64,000 nucleotides of DNA, from positions 434,001-498,000 of the forward strand of contig NZ_MWWU01000002.1 of the NCBI RefSeq assembly GCF_002259595.1, in the 5' to 3' direction. Below, in pieces: positions 7,111 to 16,814 of this stretch. The stretch comes from Aeriscardovia aeriphila (GTDB lineage Bacteria > Actinomycetota > Actinomycetes > Actinomycetales > Bifidobacteriaceae). The notes under the pieces were generated by a model. That model was not told the DNA's origin. It made no database searches and saw only the letters and a list, made by a program, of their open reading frames with translations. The translations under genes and the position numbers were made by a program. Within the stretch, counting starts at the first letter, position 1, and the number at the start of each line of letters is the position of its first letter.

Positions 7111-8684
7111 ATGAAATGTCCTAACTGTGGGGCTGATGTTGTTCAGTCCGATCGTTTTTGTACGAATTGCGGTTTTTCACTCGTGGGGGGGGCGAGCCGG
7201 TAACTTCCTCGCCTGAACCCGTTGTTCAGGAAGCTGTTCAACAAGCTGCTCAAGAGGTTGAATACCCATCCGTCCAACAAGCCGCTGAAAGAGTTGTTTC
7301 CCCACACCGCCGCCGCGGGCTCATCGTCGCGCTCTCGATTCTTGTCGTCATCGTTGTTGTAGTAAGTTTGATTATTTCCTTGATGGCTTTTCATGTGGTG
7401 GCGAACCCCCTGCAAAAGCCGCGTTTGGTGTCGCCGAAGATTTCCGCTCCTCGCTACCAGGATGGCTCCGATTCGAAGATCCCACTTCACATCACCGGCC
7501 GCGCCGTGTCTGGTCGCGTGATTTCCCAGCATATGTACGTGTCGCCGAAAGCTGCTTCTGTGCGCTTGGAACCTGGCCAGTACACTGTGACGGTTGAAGC
7601 GAGCCCCTTGTTGAGTTCTGGTGATGTGTATCGCATTCCTCAACCTCTTAAGATTAACACTGCGAGTGGTTCGAATTTTGTTGGTGAGTCGAAACCAATG
7701 AAGCAGGATCTGAAGTTTGAGGTGAAGCCAGCGAGCGAAGTGACGGCTTCTGATTTGCAAGCTATGGCGAAGTTCGCGAAGAAGTCTGCTACTCCAGTGA
7801 AGAAGCTTGATTTCCTCAATGAGAAGATTCGTCGTCAAAAGGTTGCTACCGCCTTTAACCAAGTGCTCGACATGTTGGATACAGGCAGTTCGGATAAGTA
7901 CTATGCCTCTATGTATTCGTTGTTGGACATAGATCAAGATGGTACTCCTGAAATGTTGACGTGGTTTGGTGTCACAGGTGATAAAGAATTTGCTTCTGAC
8001 GGGCCTGTGGGTTGTGGCGATCAGCATGATAATTTCTCCGGCAACCGGGTGTGGAAGTACAATAGGATTGATAATAGAGCAGAGTGCTTGGCAGGAGAAC
8101 AGATTCCTAAACCTTTCAACGCTGATTATCCAATGTTGATGTATGGCTTTTCTCCCAGTAAGAAAATCATCAGAATCAGCGACGAACCGAATGAAACATG
8201 GATCAGTATTCAAGATGATCATCTGGACGCTGTTAATAAGTCATATGACCAAATCGAAGAAGAGGGATCCGGACACTATACATATGGCTGGCTGAATAGT
8301 GATGATAGAGAAGATTGGCCTTCAAAAAATGTGTCTTCTAAAGTTACAGAGAGAGGTTTGTTGGCAACTTTCGCGATGTCTGTTCCCCAAGAGCTGAGTG
8401 TTCAAGGCATCTCAGATTATGATCGATATGCACTTGATATTTCTAACTTCGTCATGAACGGTGGGCAAATTCTTGTGGGGACAATCAAGGTGATGACTGC
8501 TCAACAAGTTCAAGAGTATCAACACCAATATGTGATTGACCATCGCCTAGATGCGAACCTTGATCCTATGTCAACAGACCCACAGTCATCGCCATGTAAA
8601 ACAAACTCTGATCATTGCGGTAATCTGGCGTCTCAGTTTGATGATGGAACTCTTATTCCTGTATTTATCACTGAGGGTCTGTAA
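7111..8684 (+). CDS. Zinc-ribbon membrane protein split by a G8 tract (phase-variable candidate)
   Basis: ATG 7111 has a strong ribosome site (AGGAG) and encodes a zinc ribbon (CPNCG and FCTNCG, residues 3-22). The frame then enters eight G residues (7185-7192) and stops at TAA 7201. The rest of the protein is open in the -1 frame to 8684. One extra G (nine), or a -1 ribosomal slip, joins both parts into about 525 residues. The second part has one transmembrane helix (GLIVALSILVVIVVVVSLII), then a long extracytoplasmic region with no family I recognise, including an EF-hand-like LDIDQDGTPE. The N-terminal zinc ribbon + helix + exported domain layout is common in Gram-positive envelope-stress or TcaA-like proteins. 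As written the gene is off; a sequencing error in the homopolymer is also possible. Confidence 0.7.
7185..7192 (+). repeat. Homopolymeric tract of eight G inside a coding sequence
   Basis: Eight consecutive G lie exactly at the junction of the two reading frames of the zinc-ribbon membrane protein. Poly-G tracts of this length are known slip sites that switch surface genes in bifidobacteria and other bacteria. Confidence 0.7.
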
Positions 8685-8732
8685 AAGGATAGCCTCAATA
8701 GTTGGGTTGAACACAGAGTATACCGAATTCCG

Positions 8733-8981
8733 ATGTATATTTACCGCATTGGCGGATATCAGAATATGAGCAATAGAGGGGTTCTCGATACCGATAAAGA
8801 GTTTATTGATAATCTGCAAACCATCGCCAACAAACGCGTAATTATCAGTGCAGGCTCTGTTTCTCGGGACTTGCAGCAAATGCCAATTTTGCCGTGGCGT
8901 CAGCAAGATGTCTTTATCAACAACATCCTTGCTACATTGCCTGAGGCAACTGGACATGCGCAGGATAAGACAACACAGTGA
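8733..8981 (+). CDS. Hypothetical small protein, doubtful
   Basis: Up to 82 residues from ATG 8733, or 71 from ATG 8766. Neither start has a clear ribosome site. The middle (DKEFIDNLQTIANKRVIISAGSVSRDLQQMPILPW) looks like a soluble alpha/beta fragment but matches nothing I know. It lies 48 bases after the zinc-ribbon membrane protein on the same strand and could be a co-transcribed gene. Codon use is plausible, and a TGATAATCT word lies inside it at 8807. Without homologues it could equally be noncoding. Confidence 0.35.
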   Translation: MYIYRIGGYQNMSNRGVLDTDKEFIDNLQTIANKRVIISAGSVSRDLQQMPILPWRQQDVFINNILATLPEATGHAQDKTTQ

Positions 8982-9076
8982 GCGCGAGAAACAGGCTTAG
9001 CGCTTGAAGCGCAGTAAATGGAAGCACACTAAGTGAGTTGAGCAACTCGCGGGTGTAAGAAATAACGCAGAGGAAA

Positions 9077-9104
9077 TGGCCCAGGAGCGAAAGCTTCTGG
9101 GCCA
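9077..9104. terminator. Bidirectional terminator between convergent genes
   Basis: TGGCCCAGGAGC (9077-9088) pairs with GCTTCTGGGCCA (9093-9104) around a GAAA loop, a 12-base stem with one G-T pair. It lies downstream of the minus-strand antiporter and of the plus-strand genes. Confidence 0.75.
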
Positions 9105-9122
9105 TATGCATAGTGATAATCT

Positions 9123-11036
9123 TTAGTCATCTTTGTCGTCAAGATGCGACGTGACGTCATGAATGTCGTGACGCAAGAAATGCTTGAGAAGCTGCTGATG
9201 AGCGTGATGCTCCTTCTCCTGTTCCTCGCTCTTCTCACCATCAGGCATATGAGCAAGCTCAGCAAGCTGAGTCATACGCACCAAACGCATCTTCTCCAGC
9301 AAGGCCGCGCGACGACGCAACTCAACCTCCGCCTCCTTGGCCTGAGTGGGAGACAAGCCTGCGCGCAAACCAACCGAAGCGATCAAGGCGTCAATCGCAT
9401 CAACAGGACGGGACGGCTGAAGCGTCTGTGAAGACGTGGAAGAGCCTTGTTCAGCAGCTGAGGAAGCTGGGGAAGTGGAGTTAGCGGAAGCGGTCGAAGA
9501 AGCAGGGGCGGCGCTGGTGAGATGGTCAGGATGGCGAGAATCCAACGACGGCATACCAGCAGAAGGAGCCTGAGAAGCAACAGCAATTTGCTCGTTCTTC
9601 CTCACCAAACGCAGAAGCTCAGCACGACGCAACAACTCAGCACGAGAAGTCTCATACTCACGAACAGCATGCAAGAGAAGATCTTCCCTCACCTTGCGCT
9701 CCTCCTCAGGAAGGTGAGCCCACGAAGTGACGAAATCATCCAAAATTTGCTGAGCCTTCTGAGGATGACGAATCATACGAGACAACACATAACGGTCGTG
9801 AATAATCTCCGGACCATAATGCGGATGATGAGAAATATCCTCCGCAGCCTGAATAGGATGAAACTCCGCCACACGCTGAGCCAAACCAGCAACCAACGGC
9901 ATCACCAACACACTCACCGCACCTGCAGCAACCAGCACCGAAGCAGTTTCCTCCTTCATCGTGCCAGTACGAGTGGCAATCTCAGTAACCGCAACAATAA
10001 CCGGAAGCGCCGTCGCACAATACATCGCCACCGTAATGCGATGATGAATCGAAAGATGGTTCTCCTCCTTCGCCACCGAAAGAGCAACCACAATAGGCAC
10101 CGAACGTATCACAACCAACAACACAATGAACGCGATCAACAGCGCCGGGTCGGCGCCCACCGCCTGAATGTTAATCTTGGCGCCAGAGAGCACAAAGAAA
10201 ATAGGAATAAAGAAACCGTAACCAATACCATCCAAGCGAGTTTCCAGCGCCTTATCGCCCTCAGGAATGAGATAACGCAAAATAAAGCCCGCCGCAAAAG
10301 CACCCAAAACAATATCCAGATCAAAAAGCGAGGAAACCGTCACCAAAACGACCAACAACAAGATCGTCATACGAACAATAACCTGCTCCGCAGCATTCGA
10401 CTTTTTCGCCAAAAACGCATTCAGCCTCGTACCCCAACTCTGCAACTTCTGAGGAATAGCAGCAGCCGCCACACACAACAGAGCAAAAGCAGCCAAAATG
10501 AAGAACGTCTCCACACCCGTATGCGTTGACAACAACACCGCCATCGCCAACACCGGGCACAACTCACCCCATGTACCATACGCAATAACCGCATCACCCA
10601 CAGGAGTACCAATCAACTGCTTCTCCTGCAAAATCGGCATCAGAGTACCTAAAGCAGTAGTCGTCAACACAATCGCCGACGCCACACCATGCAAATCATG
10701 CTCGTCAAAATAAGGAATAAACGTCACCGCAAGCATGGCAATAGCAAACGAAACCACCCACGTAGCCAAACCACGACGACCCTGAGGACCCTTCAACTGC
10801 TCCGGGTTAATCTCATAACCAGCCAACAAAAACAGAAAAGCCAAACCCAAATTGCTCAACAAGCTCATCGGAAGCGACAACTTCACCACACCAGCTACAT
10901 AAGGGCCCAAAAGCGCGCCAGCGCCGAGCAGCAGAACTGTTTGGCTAATCGGCTTGCCAGGAATAGCTTGAGCGATGAGCGGGCAGAGCACAGCAACCGC
11001 CATCACTACAGTCAGGGTTACGAGTACAGAAGTCAT
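9123..11036 (-). CDS. CPA2-family cation/proton antiporter (Kef/NapA-like) with long cytoplasmic tail
   Basis: A membrane protein of 637 residues. Residues 1-400 form about 12 hydrophobic segments with the Na+/H+ exchanger layout of the CPA2 family: the early GALLGPYVAG and LGLAFLFLLAGYEI signatures, then VLTTTALGTLMPIL and a Gly/Ala-rich core with GAFAAGFILRY. It should exchange Na+ or K+ for protons across the plasma membrane and help pH or ion homeostasis. Residues 400-637 are a charged, partly coiled tail with a Ser/Ala-rich linker (about 520-560) and a His/Glu/Asp-rich end; no TrkA-N domain is seen. The tail is unusual in length and may be regulatory. The stop codon directly adjoins a TGATAATCT word (9114-9122). 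The gene stands alone on the minus strand. Confidence 0.85.
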   Translation of the reverse strand: MTSVLVTLTVVMAVAVLCPLIAQAIPGKPISQTVLLLGAGALLGPYVAGVVKLSLPMSLLSNLGLAFLFLLAGYEINPEQLKGPQGRRGLATWVVSFAIAMLAVTFIPYFDEHDLHGVASAIVLTTTALGTLMPILQEKQLIGTPVGDAVIAYGTWGELCPVLAMAVLLSTHTGVETFFILAAFALLCVAAAAIPQKLQSWGTRLNAFLAKKSNAAEQVIVRMTILLLVVLVTVSSLFDLDIVLGAFAAGFILRYLIPEGDKALETRLDGIGYGFFIPIFFVLSGAKINIQAVGADPALLIAFIVLLVVIRSVPIVVALSVAKEENHLSIHHRITVAMYCATALPVIVAVTEIATRTGTMKEETASVLVAAGAVSVLVMPLVAGLAQRVAEFHPIQAAEDISHHPHYGPEIIHDRYVLSRMIRHPQKAQQILDDFVTSWAHLPEEERKVREDLLLHAVREYETSRAELLRRAELLRLVRKNEQIAVASQAPSAGMPSLDSRHPDHLTSAAPASSTASANSTSPASSAAEQGSSTSSQTLQPSRPVDAIDALIASVGLRAGLSPTQAKEAEVELRRRAALLEKMRLVRMTQLAELAHMPDGEKSEEQEKEHHAHQQLLKHFLRHDIHDVTSHLDDKDD

Positions 11037-11291
11037 GAAACTATTGTGCCGTCAGAACTTGACCAGGGGAGAAGGGTAGCGAAAATGTGAGGCGGCGAGG
11101 GGAGCGGCGGGGAGTACGAGCGGCGGGGAGCGGATGGAGGCCGGGCGCGCTCTCGCTGAGCGAAAATGTGAGGCAAATTTGCGTTTTGACACCTTGTTCA
11201 ATTTCACCGCTGAAATATCCAGAAATTTGGGGTAGAATGTCGTCAGTTATTGATAAAGGAACACACCTTTTCGTACGAGACGTGAGGACAC

Positions 11292-13427
11292 ATGACTGAG
11301 GGTTCCAATGGTCGCCGCCGGTTTTCGGATAAATGGGGCAAGCATGAGCTGGACGTGCTCGTCGTTTTGTCGTCGGCATTTCCACAATGGCTGACCTCTC
11401 GCCAGATTGCTCAACGAGTCAAGGCCTACGCCGACTCCTACGGTGAACTCGCCGACCAAGCAGCAAAGGCAGCATTCGCCAAGCAGTTCCAGCGTGACCG
11501 CGCTAAACTCGCCGACTTAGGCATCGAAATCGAATCGCGCCAACCCGAATACTCTTCGAAGTCTGACGGCCAGGACTTCGCCTCCTACCGTCTGAGGTTG
11601 GGCGATCAAGGTTTGGTGCGCCTGCACTTCGACGAAGAGGATATGCCCATTCTCGCCGCAGCGACCTTCCTGGCCAAGTCGCTCAAGTCGGATGCTGACG
11701 ACGTTGCCGATAAGAAGCGCTCGCGTTTCGCCTCTCCAGCTAACTCGCCGACTTTGGGCCTGTCGGCACTGGCACCGAGCATCGGCACACAGTCCATCCC
11801 GACCTCGCTTGCTGAAGCCGTGCAAACACATCGTTTCACCGCAACCGTGCGCGCTGAGGATGACGACGAAACCGTCGATGTCGCTTATGAAGATTCTGAC
11901 GACCTCGCCTTCTACATGATCATGCACCCAGGTGTTCGAATTCTGAACCCTAGGGCTGCTCGTGACTCTTTTGCTCGCCGTTTGCAGGCAGCAAGCCAGT
12001 TTGAAACCTGCGATAATTCCTCACGTACCACGCCGGTTGCTGTGCAAGAGCGTATTTTGAAGCCGGAGGTCGAAGTTCCGCCGAGCTTGCATCCTACCCA
12101 CCGTCGTGGTTCTGGCTCGGGCCAGTCGAGCTCGGAAGTGGATCGTCGTTTGCGCCTGATGCTCTTCCTTTCGGCTCATCCGGGTGCTGAGTATTCGGTG
12201 GAAGAGTTGGCTGATCGTTTCATTGGCCCAACCCATACGAAGGATCAGCATGAAAAGGCGATGAAGACGATCCGCAAGGACGTCAACACGCTCACCACTG
12301 TTTCCGATGATGGTGAGATTGCTGGCTCTCAGTTCTTCGATATTGATTGGGATTTACTCGAAGAAGAGGATGTTGTTCGCGCGGACAACTCTCTGGGCTT
12401 GGACCGCTTGGCCGGCTTGACCCCGCAGTATTTGAGCTTGCTGGTGGGTTCGGTCCGCTATTTGGCGAAGTCGACGATGCTGCCAGACGATCAGCGTCAG
12501 GCTGCAGACTCGCTGTATGAGAGGCTTTTGGCAGCTCTTCCTCATATTGAGGGTGAGCTCGATGGCGACCCGAAGACCTTGGCGCTCACCGGTTACGAGC
12601 TCGAGCCGGATTCGATGGGTAAGATTCGTGAGGCCATCAGCCGCAAGTGCCCGATTCACTGTTACTACACCAACGGTGCGGGTGAGCGCAAGGAACGCTG
12701 GTTCCTGCCTGTTGACACGTTCATCGACGAGGGTGCTTTCTACGTAGTGGTGTGGAATGTGCTCGGCCGCCACGGTGATCTGCTCAAGCAAAAGCTGGAA
12801 ACCTTCAAGCGTGCCGACTCGCGTTCGAAGGCCCCTCAGTGGAAAACGTTGCGTGCCTCCCGCATTGCTGAAGTTTCCGTTGTCGACCAACCAGTAGAAG
12901 AAGAGATCATTCCTGTTCCTCCGATTTCTGAGCTTCGCCAGTGGAACTTCAAGAACGGTTCGGACGTGAGTTTCATCACTGATTCTCACAATCTCGCCTT
13001 CATTGACGACCTTCATTCGGCAACCATTGAGCCGTGGGATGAGGGTGATAAAGTGCACTTGCGCATCACTTCCGACTCGTGGTTTGTCGCCTTCTGCATC
13101 GCCCACGCCCGCCATATTGTTGCAGTATCCCAGGGTGAGCGTCACGAGGTGAAGAGCAGCGAGGACAAGGATGGAAACGTCGTCGAAACGGTGGAAACTC
13201 GCCCGTCTGATGTTGCTGCTGCCATTCGTGAACGTGCTCAGCGTGAGATTGAAGGCCTGCACCGTCAGGAAGAAGAGGAAGATCGCTTGGAGCAGGAAAA
13301 GCTCAAGCGTGAGCAGGAAGCACAAAGTTACGTGGCGCATACGACGTCGGCAGCTCCGTTCGGTGGTACTGCAGCCCGTTCGCGCATGGAATCGGACCAT
13401 AAGCCATTTACGAGAGCAGGTATGTGA
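11292..13427 (+). CDS. Fused PafBC-like transcriptional regulator (two HTH units, WYL domain)
   Basis: A protein of 711 residues combining what are two adjacent genes, pafB and pafC, in many actinobacteria. The first half opens with a winged helix (about 15-100, WLTSRQIAQRVKAYADSYGE and FAKQFQRDRAKLADLGIEI), followed by a weak WYL-like region. A second helix-turn-helix begins near 282 (VDRRLRLMLFLSAHPGAEYS, KTIRKDVNTL). A WYL domain follows (about 430-530: REAISRKCPIHCYYTNGAGE, ERWFLPVDTFIDEG, FYVVVWN, FKRADS). WYL regulators often bind nucleic acid ligands, and PafBC activates DNA-damage genes in mycobacteria. The C-terminus ends in a Glu/Lys-rich coil. Start ATG 11292 has a GAGGA site. The PafBC role is inferred from architecture. 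Confidence 0.75.
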   Translation: MTEGSNGRRRFSDKWGKHELDVLVVLSSAFPQWLTSRQIAQRVKAYADSYGELADQAAKAAFAKQFQRDRAKLADLGIEIESRQPEYSSKSDGQDFASYRLRLGDQGLVRLHFDEEDMPILAAATFLAKSLKSDADDVADKKRSRFASPANSPTLGLSALAPSIGTQSIPTSLAEAVQTHRFTATVRAEDDDETVDVAYEDSDDLAFYMIMHPGVRILNPRAARDSFARRLQAASQFETCDNSSRTTPVAVQERILKPEVEVPPSLHPTHRRGSGSGQSSSEVDRRLRLMLFLSAHPGAEYSVEELADRFIGPTHTKDQHEKAMKTIRKDVNTLTTVSDDGEIAGSQFFDIDWDLLEEEDVVRADNSLGLDRLAGLTPQYLSLLVGSVRYLAKSTMLPDDQRQAADSLYERLLAALPHIEGELDGDPKTLALTGYELEPDSMGKIREAISRKCPIHCYYTNGAGERKERWFLPVDTFIDEGAFYVVVWNVLGRHGDLLKQKLETFKRADSRSKAPQWKTLRASRIAEVSVVDQPVEEEIIPVPPISELRQWNFKNGSDVSFITDSHNLAFIDDLHSATIEPWDEGDKVHLRITSDSWFVAFCIAHARHIVAVSQGERHEVKSSEDKDGNVVETVETRPSDVAAAIRERAQREIEGLHRQEEEEDRLEQEKLKREQEAQSYVAHTTSAAPFGGTAARSRMESDHKPFTRAGM

Positions 13428-13828
13428 TGAGCGTAGGAGCATGGGTAGGAGTGTGGGTTGGACTCGTCGTTTTCCTCCTACTCATGCTCGTGGCGGGCAT
13501 CGCATTCGCCATTTGGCGTGGTTACAAAGGCTACACGGGCCTCAAGCCTCTATTTTCAACGATTTCTGAGAAGGTGAAGGGCTTTTCTGAGCCTTATGTC
13601 GGTGGCGAAGAAAAGCCTGTGAGCCTGGCTCGTCGCGTTTCTGATGTTGCTCAAGATTATCAGGCTGCACACACTGACCTGCTCAACCATAAAGCTCGGG
13701 TGCGCGCAGTTCACGCTACGCGATTTAGCCGCTGGGCGGCTTTTAACACCGCGCGAGAGCAGGAGCGCGGTGTTGCTCAGCCCGGTAATGATGCGCGCAG
13801 CAGGCGCGTGCGTGATGAAGCACAGTGA
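13427..13828 (+). CDS. Small single-pass membrane protein coupled to the PafBC-like regulator
   Basis: About 133 residues. The start ATG overlaps the regulator's stop (TGATG), so translation is probably coupled. One N-terminal transmembrane helix (about 4-28, GAWVGVWVGLVVFLLLMLVAGIAFAIW) is followed by a basic cytoplasmic tail. The tail contains VAQDYQAAHTDLL, where the codons for QDYQ form a perfect CTCAAGATTATCAG word (13650-13663), and the TGA stop itself starts another TGATAATCT copy. Similar small membrane proteins accompany this regulator in bifidobacteria, but I know no function. It may anchor or report a signal to its neighbour. Confidence 0.65.
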   Translation: MSVGAWVGVWVGLVVFLLLMLVAGIAFAIWRGYKGYTGLKPLFSTISEKVKGFSEPYVGGEEKPVSLARRVSDVAQDYQAAHTDLLNHKARVRAVHATRFSRWAAFNTAREQERGVAQPGNDARSRRVRDEAQ

Positions 13829-13853
13829 TAATCTCTAGGTGGAAAGTGGGAGT

Positions 13854-16721
13854 ATGGCGAGGAGAAGCCATCATCGCAAGCATACGACGGCTGTAGCGGG
13901 GGTGGGCAGCCAGCTTGCCCGCGGAATTGTGCCGGACGCGGATCAGGAGAATTTGACGCCAGCCCAACGTTATGCGGCGGCGAAACGAGAGCGGGAGCAA
14001 AGGAAGAGCTTGGCCTACCAGTTCGCCCAGCGTTTTGACTTCCCTCTTGATGATTTTCAAAACGAAGCTTTGCAGGCCTTGGAGGCGGGGGATAACGTTC
14101 TTGTCGCTGCGCCGACCGGTGCGGGTAAGACGGTGATTGCTGATTTTGCCGTCTATTTGGCCCAGCAGCGTAACTTGAAGGCTTTCTATACCACGCCGAT
14201 TAAGGCGCTGAGTAACCAGAAATATCACGATCTGGTGGCGCAGTATGGCCGGGAAAATGTGGGCTTGCTCACCGGCGATATTTCTATCAATTCGGAAGCC
14301 AACATTGTGGTGATGACCACTGAAGTGTTGCGCAATATGCTCTACGAAAATTCTGTGACGCTGACTGCTTTGCGGTATGTCGTTTTCGATGAGATTCATT
14401 TTTTGGGTGATCAGTTCCGCGGCCAGGTGTGGGAAGAGTCGATTATTCACCTTCCGCAGAGCGTGAAAATTGTGGGTTTATCGGCAACGGTGTCGAATAT
14501 TGAGGATTTTGGCGCGTGGATTGAGTCGGTGCGTGGGCATACGCGCTTGATTATTTCCGAGACGCGCCCGGTGCCGCTGGAGCAGTCAGTGATGGTGCAG
14601 ACCGGCCGCGGTGGTGCGCCGGAACTGTTTGACTTGTATGACGAGGCTAGCCGCGAGGATCGCGGTGATGGTGAGCCTCAGGGTGGTGACTCTCGGGACT
14701 GTAGCCGCCGAGGGGACGGCCAAGCCTCCTCTCACGCCACCAGCTCGCGCACGAAGCCCACGAAGCCGGCTGCCTTGCGCGTCAACCCTCAGCTTCTCGC
14801 CCGCTTGCGCCGCCTGGATGATATGAGCGCACGCCGTGATTTCGACCAGCACCGCCGCCACTCGCACGCTTCCTCGCGCTCAGGGCGCACTCGCGGCTAC
14901 CATCAAGCACATCGCCCGTGGCCACAACGCTGGGAAGTGGTCGACGAGCTTGACCATCGCGACCTTTTGCCGGGCATTTTCTTCATCTTCTCGCGTATGG
15001 GTTGTGAGAAGGCAGTCGACGAGTGCATGCAAACTGGTTTGAGCCTGACTTCTGACCACGAGTACCGCCTCATCGGTGAAATTGCTGATGAAATGGCCTA
15101 CAACGCGATGAGCGAGCAAGACCTTCGCATGCTGCACTACAGGAGCTTCAAGCATGCCTTACAAAACGGTTTCGCCTGCCATCATGCGGGAATGATCGCG
15201 CTCTTCCGCGAAATCGTGGAAAAAGTTTTCGAACAAGGCTTGGTTAAGGTGGTCTTCGCCACGGAAACCCTCGCCTTGGGTATCAACATGCCGGCGCGTT
15301 CGGTCGTGATTGAACGCCTCGACAAGTTCAACGGTGTGGCGCGCGTGCCGCTCACTCCTGGCCAGTACACGCAGCTGACTGGTCGCGCAGGCCGTCGTGG
15401 CATTGATGATGAGGGTCATGCCATCGTCGTCGACCATGAAGGTTTTGAGCCGGCGGGTTTGGCCGCGATGTCGTCGCGGCGCGTCTACCCGCTGCACTCC
15501 CAGTTCCAGGCCACATTTAATATGGCTGTTAATCTTTTGGCGCACTCTGACTTGGCCACCGCGCATCGCACGCTGGACATGAGCTTTGCCCAATGGGAGG
15601 CTAACGAGTCGGCCGAGCAAATGCAGAAGGAGCTGGCGAGCTTTGAGGAGGCGCTGGCTGGCTACGAGAAGGCCTTTGCTTGCGACCAGGGCGATTTTAA
15701 GGAATTCCTTGAACTGCGCCTTCGCTTGAGCGACCTGGAGAAGGGCGAGCGCCGTCGCATCAAGCACACGCAGTTTAAGACTCCGCAGGATAAAAAGAAG
15801 GCTCTGGAGCGCCTTGACCGCAAGATTCGCCAGGTTCGTCAGCGTGAGCGTAACCATCCGTGCGCCAGTTGCCCGGACCTTGACAAGCATGTGCAATGGG
15901 GTATGCGTTGGGTGAAGGCGAATAAGCGCTACCAGTTGCTTAAGGATCGTTTCGAGTCGCGCACTGGCGTGGTGTCGCGCAGGTTTGACCTGATCTGTCG
16001 CGTGCTCGAGTCGTTGGGATACTTGCGCAGGCCGGAGGCTCACGCAATGGCTGGAGCTTCGGCCGCAACCGAGGCTCAAGCTGTACCGGAGGCTCAAGCA
16101 GCTTCCGCGGCTCCAGATTATCAGCGCAACAACATCGGCCTCGACGCCTCACACTCGCGCACCGCAGGAACCTACGAGCTGACCTGGCGAGGAGAACTCT
16201 TGCGCCGCCTGTTTAGCGAGCACGACCTCTTCCTCGCTCAATGCATGATCGAGGACACTTTCCGCCGCCTCGACGCTCAAGGCTTGGCAGCAGTGCTCTC
16301 TGGCGTGATCTATGAGGCGCGCCGCTCGGATGAAGCGCGCATCCGCCACTATCCCGGCGGTCGTAACGGTAAAATCGCGCGCGCCATCGAGCATATGGAC
16401 GACGTGTGGGACGACCTCGAATACACGGTTGAACAGGCGGGCCTACTGCAGCTGCCAGAAGTGAACTGGGGTTTGGTGGAGCCGATCTTCCGCTGGTCGG
16501 GGGATGCAACGCTCACCGAAGCGCTCTCAGGCACGATGATCCAGCCGGGTGATTTCGTCCGCTCCTGCAAGCGCCTGCTGGATGTGCTCGGCCAAGTGCG
16601 CGAAGCGGCCGAACAGTTGGGCGACGTCCAGCTCGCCGATACGGCCCAGCAGTCCACCGAGATCATCAATCGCGGTGTCGTCGCCTATTCTGGCCTCGAC
16701 GCTCAAGACGAGCTGGAGTGA
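13854..16721 (+). CDS. helY: SKI2/HelY-type DEAD/DEAH RNA helicase with DSHCT domain
   Basis: A superfamily 2 helicase of 955 residues. Walker A APTGAGKT, TTPIKALSNQK (motif Ia), TGDISIN, Walker B FDEIHFLGD (DExH) and SATVSN (motif III) lie in the first RecA domain; FATETLALGINMPA and TGRAGRRGID (motif VI) lie in the second. A low-complexity basic insert (about residues 255-350, rich in Arg, Ser and His) separates the two domains. The C-terminus is a DSHCT domain (about 770-900, LAQCMIEDTFRRLDAQGLAAVLSG). A linker around 740-765 carries AAPDYQRNN, whose codons form the CTCCAGATTATCAG word. HelY-like proteins probably unwind structured RNA. ATG 13854 is chosen for its GGGAG site; a GTG 15 bases upstream is less likely. 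Confidence 0.88.
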   Translation: MARRSHHRKHTTAVAGVGSQLARGIVPDADQENLTPAQRYAAAKREREQRKSLAYQFAQRFDFPLDDFQNEALQALEAGDNVLVAAPTGAGKTVIADFAVYLAQQRNLKAFYTTPIKALSNQKYHDLVAQYGRENVGLLTGDISINSEANIVVMTTEVLRNMLYENSVTLTALRYVVFDEIHFLGDQFRGQVWEESIIHLPQSVKIVGLSATVSNIEDFGAWIESVRGHTRLIISETRPVPLEQSVMVQTGRGGAPELFDLYDEASREDRGDGEPQGGDSRDCSRRGDGQASSHATSSRTKPTKPAALRVNPQLLARLRRLDDMSARRDFDQHRRHSHASSRSGRTRGYHQAHRPWPQRWEVVDELDHRDLLPGIFFIFSRMGCEKAVDECMQTGLSLTSDHEYRLIGEIADEMAYNAMSEQDLRMLHYRSFKHALQNGFACHHAGMIALFREIVEKVFEQGLVKVVFATETLALGINMPARSVVIERLDKFNGVARVPLTPGQYTQLTGRAGRRGIDDEGHAIVVDHEGFEPAGLAAMSSRRVYPLHSQFQATFNMAVNLLAHSDLATAHRTLDMSFAQWEANESAEQMQKELASFEEALAGYEKAFACDQGDFKEFLELRLRLSDLEKGERRRIKHTQFKTPQDKKKALERLDRKIRQVRQRERNHPCASCPDLDKHVQWGMRWVKANKRYQLLKDRFESRTGVVSRRFDLICRVLESLGYLRRPEAHAMAGASAATEAQAVPEAQAASAAPDYQRNNIGLDASHSRTAGTYELTWRGELLRRLFSEHDLFLAQCMIEDTFRRLDAQGLAAVLSGVIYEARRSDEARIRHYPGGRNGKIARAIEHMDDVWDDLEYTVEQAGLLQLPEVNWGLVEPIFRWSGDATLTEALSGTMIQPGDFVRSCKRLLDVLGQVREAAEQLGDVQLADTAQQSTEIINRGVVAYSGLDAQDELE

Positions 16722-16814
16722 TAATCTGGAGAAATTCTGCTTCAAGCTGCGCGCGGGTAGGGAATATTTTTGCGCGAAACTTGTTGGTAGAAGTGGTTTT
16801 GTGAAAGGGGTTAC

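Noticed and set aside
9522-10529. Long plus-strand open frame rich in Arg, His and Asn opposite the antiporter gene
   Set aside because: Its composition is that of the antisense of a hydrophobic membrane gene. It has no ribosome site, and the minus-strand antiporter is strongly supported.
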